A stretch of 64,000 nt of DNA from Zhengitettix transpicula (taxonomy: Eukaryota; Arthropoda; Insecta; Orthoptera; Tetrigidae). The stretch lies in assembly GCA_037074705.1 (NCBI GenBank), contig CM073594.1:65491509-65555508 (forward strand), written 5' to 3'. Of this stretch, positions 60,303 through 64,000 are shown piece by piece. Every line of letters begins with the position of its first letter. The stretch's first letter is position 1. The notes under the pieces are model-generated. The model was not told where the DNA came from. It worked only from the letters and a program-made list of their open reading frames with translations, and made no database searches. Position numbers and translations under genes: made by a program.

Positions 60303-61235
60303 CTGAGTACCCGGCGTTGCCCGGGTGTTTATTTAAATAAGCCGGAGTAGGAACTGATATGACACTAACCTCTTCGTAAAAATTTCATTTAAACAACGTC
60401 TATAGCGTCAGTGTTTGGAACATTAACCCATTTACACCCCCTCCCGACCTCACCCCCCGGCATCTAATCTAACATCAAATAATTCAGGATCATGAGTGAC
60501 GGTATTCGTGAATTCTCTTACTACATAAAATAAAAGTGTCTAAAATAACACGACGAATTAAAACAGTAAAAAATAAATGTTAAAGAAGTCTAAAACAATT
60601 CTCTGCACCTTAAAGGAATAACTAAACAGACATCAAAATACACCTGGTACACTAAGACAATAAAAAATTTTCCCGGATACTTAAGAGATTCAATACTACT
60701 CCGGGTAACCTTTTGTTAACCGCGTCCTCCCCCACGATGACGAACATAAAATTTCATTAACCACCATGGTTAATGTGAGAATTAAACTCAGCGACTCCTA
60801 TAAATACTGATTCAACACTAATCTCGGTGTTTTTTGAATTACTTTTTATGTAAAACCCTTCGACTGTTTAGGAAGGTTTTAGAATTCCACCTCCCTCCAC
60901 CCGCACTCCTAGGTGTGTATTAACCACTCAGTGTTTGTTCCTGGATTGTAGGTAACGTGTGTATAAAGATTGGTAGAAATTTAAGATTGTAAACGGTAAT
61001 TTATTTCACCCCCTTCCAAACCCACTCCTAGGTGTTGAACTACAACTTAACTGTCGTAGTTAATGTCACAATTAAACTCATTTACTTCTTTAAACCTGTA
61101 TTTGCCACCAATGTCGGTTGTTTCGCGTTATTTTAATGTAACGCCCATCCACTCATTATTGGTGCTTTATACACTATACACTAAAAACATCTGGATAGAA
61201 ACTATTAATCACGTCGACTCCGAAAAGTAATTAAA
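60303..61235 (-). mobile_element. Helitron-like repeat Y, copy 12 (diverged)
   Basis: Begins with the tail hairpin (ACCCGGCGTTGCCCGGGT, 60309-60326) and contains several degenerate modules. The head is not clear. Confidence 0.55.
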
Positions 61236-62163
61236 GCTTCTAACAGCCAGAAGATGAATAGGAACGTTATAAATAAGTATAATAAAAAGAGAAAACAACA
61301 AAATTAAATTGATTAGAATGTGATAGGGGTGAAGAAGAATATTAAAAATAATTATAATAAGTATTAAAATATTATAAATACAATATACTCTTGGTAGTAC
61401 AACGTCTCTTTTCTTATTGTTTGATTGAAAACTAAATTTCTGTCCATGTAAAAAAATGTGTATTTTTAATTTATTATTCGAATTTACACAATTTTCACCT
61501 TTCTTTTTTGGTTATTTAGACAGAGACGCCATTTCCTTTTACTATGTAAATTTCCTTTCAACGGATGACTGACTGACCCTCGATTTTAATATCACAGCTA
61601 TTAACATAGTGCCAACATATCTCATTGTATTATTATTTTTTGAGGAGAAGTGAACACTTCGGAGGTGATACATGGTTCAAACAGAAAATAGTGGTTTATA
61701 AAACGTTTATGTTGAAAGTTTACTAATTATGTAAACAAGTAGCCAAATAACAGACAAATAGTGCTTAATATTGTTTTTATAATATAGATAATTGGGAAAA
61801 CACAGAGGAAAAAATTTGTAAATGAGGAGAAAAGTCAAGTGGGTAAATTAAAAGATAAAAGGATTTAAACACAAAAGGAAAGAAAAAATATTAGTGACTG
61901 AAACGGGAAAAATTCACGTTGATAGGAGAAACAATTGTGGAAGCTGAATAGGGTCAGACGGGAACTCGACTTTATTTTGACTCAACGTCGTTCTGAATTG
62001 ATAAAACCAGTGGACCCAATATAATATTATCTCAGTCCATCAAACTCGAGTTCAGTTTTCACTCCAATTATTTGCCTGTTTCAAAGGAAAACGACGCTAA
62101 TATCTAGGCGATGTGCGAAGCTTCTTAGAAATTATTATTAACAAATAACTTGCGTTTATACTC
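61236..62163. other. No gene seen
   Basis: AT-rich, with nothing I can support. Confidence 0.5.
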
Positions 62164-62640
62164 TTAATATTTAAGATTTTTTTTAGGGCAATAGGCTACA
62201 TGAGGGTAATCCACTTAGGGCAACTCCCCTTTAATACCATAGGAAGGGATTTGAAAGGGGGGATGCGGAAGGGTAGAGGAAGGTAGCCAAGGGTTAACTA
62301 GGGCCCCCGGGCTATATTTTAAGGATCCTACCCGGCATTCGCCTAAAGGAATGCAGGGAAAACCTTAGAAAAACCTGCATCGGTTAGGTCGGGCATTGGG
62401 TACTTGTCCCACGCCCTTCCGATAGCGGGAGAGGAGTTTGCTGTGGGGACGCAGCTTACCCCTCGCCATGCCTTGGCCTGTTTAGGAGGCAGCTGGCCGA
62501 CTATTCCAATAGGAATAGCGGACAACTCTTGCCGTATGCCTCGGCATGTGGGAACCTTAGTTCAAAAAAAACCAGAGAGATGTGAGAGCATCCCCAAAGG
62601 TAGCCCCCGCCAGAGCTTTCTGGGAATTTAATATTTAAGA
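62164..62640 (-). mobile_element. Retroposon X, copy 11, with target-site duplication
   Basis: TTAATATTTAAGA lies at 62164-62176 and again at 62628-62640. It flanks a 451-base element with poly-T at its left end. The head hairpin is missing, so it is a 5'-truncated insertion with clean duplication. Confidence 0.9.
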
Positions 62641-63204
62641 TAATACGTACTCCATTAAATAACATTATAGTCGTTCTCTCCGTTAACGACTGACGTAAAT
62701 ACACGTATTACGAATTCAAGGCGTTTTTTTACAACGTAACGTTTATAAACTCAACTTATTTGGTCAGTCTCTGAAAATATTAATAACATTATCTGACGAC
62801 CCACAATGTTGCTTCTGTGCTTTCCAAATATTTCTTTAAACGACCTTACAGCAGCACTTCAAGGCACTCACACTGTGAGACATTTCAAATTTCAGCACAA
62901 CGTCGTCAAGTGAGATAGAAATGTAGGGCGCAAGGTAGACTTTAATCTCGCGTACTTGAATATAATAACACGTTACGAATTTCGGTAAATACCTGACAGC
63001 GATTAAGTAGCAACAACGCAACAGCCATAAATAAACATATGCATCACTGCACAGGAAATAAAAAAATAACATTTCACACACACAACCAAAAATAGTAAAA
63101 AAAAACTGTGATAAACTGTTTTACCTTTTCCAGTAACAATTTAAATTAATCTCCTTGTCACACAATTATGTTGTTAGGTTAATTTTGTTAAGCTTATAAA
63201 GATA
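62641..63204. other. No gene seen
   Basis: AT-rich. An 81-codon minus frame at 62836-63081 has no recognisable feature. Confidence 0.4.
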
Positions 63205-63420
63205 TATTAAAAAATTTGGAGAAACGAAATGTAGTGTACAAAATTGAATGTTTGGAATGAAACGCCTGTTACATAGGTCAGACTAAAGGAAACCTTTAAA
63301 TTAGGACTAAAGAACATTTTAATAAACAATTGTTCAGACCAAATCTGTATGCTTCAATAACAATTAAATTATATTAGATTAATGTAAAGATCATAGAGCT
63401 ATTATTATCCACCCTTGATC
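63205..63420 (+). pseudogene. Penelope-like element GIY-YIG fragment 3
   Basis: Plus-strand NVVYKIECLE, a stop, NACYIGQTKGNL, a stop, IRTKEHFNKQL in one frame. YIGQTK is at 63270-63287. Same layout as fragment 1, independently decayed. Confidence 0.75.
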
Positions 63421-63793
63421 AAAGAAATTCAATATATTGGATATAATATAAATTCAATTAACGCTAAGCATTGTACGAAAAACTTAAATTTCATTTCCGA
63501 TTTTGAGTTATTGCTATTTAAATTAATTTTTTCTTGTATTTCGAATGTTTAATTGCTGTGTGGTATAAAAGTGAAGTGTTAACATGACATTGTTTACTCT
63601 CATTATTTTTTCAATTAATGGAAAACTACATTTTTTAACTTATATTATTTATTAAAATTTAAATGGATATTAATGATATATAAATTTATTCTTTAGCAAT
63701 CTAAGTAAGGACATTATACTTAATATTTTATTTATTTGGGATGCTAACTTTTTATTTTTATTTTTCATTATATTTATCATATTAATGTAAGGA

Positions 63794-63823
63794 CTGATGA
63801 GGTCCGTAAACTAAGAGAAGAAA
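63794..63823 (+). ncRNA. CTGATGA/GAAA motif, weak hammerhead candidate
   Basis: CTGATGA at 63794-63800 and GAAA at 63820-63823 lie about 500 bases past Penelope fragment 3 on the same strand. That is where such elements carry hammerheads. The intervening bases do not form a clear stem. Confidence 0.2.
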
Positions 63824-64000
63824 GGTTATGTGGAATTATAACTGATGCTTATTTATGTTGCTTTTAAATTTTGTGAATAAATATTCTGACTGTTCGCAAT
63901 TTTTTCAGTAATTTAAATTTAATATGGCAGGAATTTAGGGCAAGTAAGGTCTCTTTTGACTTTTAAAGTTCTTCTATACCTTTTTACTCTCAGTTTAATA

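Overview
The window looks like a stretch of a large, AT-rich, repeat-filled insect nuclear genome. I see spliced genes with GTAAGT-type donors and pyrimidine-AG acceptors, TATA-box promoters and AATAAA signals. I also see a mariner, non-LTR retrotransposon tails, Penelope-like fragments, Helitron-like repeats and a poly(A)-ended retroposon. A polyneopteran insect is my guess from the repeat style, at low confidence. No bacterial operons, rRNA or tRNA genes were seen.

The only host genes I can support form a tandem family of very small secreted proteins on the minus strand (about 0.4-16 kb, plus a decayed relative at 29.9-31.3 kb). Each has an exon starting with ATG and a signal peptide, then a phase-0 intron of about 440-560 bp, then a short terminal exon. 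Type I genes (5032-5860 and 13125-13966) also have an untranslated first exon, a TATA box and a CRE-like site in the first intron. A type II gene (14727-15557) is upstream of the second type I gene. Orphan type II terminal exons lie at 431-502 and 6586-6657, so the ancestral unit was probably [type II, type I]. In the latter two units the type II gene was split by an insertion of about 3.6 kb, and the interrupted unit was later duplicated (1-3520 matches 6156-9705). The protein function is unknown.

Region by region: 0-16 kb is the gene cluster with embedded mobile elements. 16-18.5 kb holds LTR-retroelement-like non-coding repeats. 19.8-21.7 kb is a 29-bp minisatellite with higher-order structure. 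22.4-27.7 kb holds Helitron-like repeats, one containing seven tandem copies of a 186-bp unit. 28.4-32.6 kb has a decayed family member, a retroposon and LTR-like relics. 34-44 kb holds more Helitron-like and retroposon copies and a large inverted repeat. 44.8-46.1 kb is a dead mariner with inverted ends. 47.7-50.7 kb has two non-LTR retrotransposon tails. 51.7-56.3 kb has Helitron-like copies and a dead DDE transposase. 56.5-63.9 kb has three Penelope-like GIY-YIG fragments, retroposon copies and hammerhead-like motifs. The remaining sequence is AT-rich with no gene I can support.
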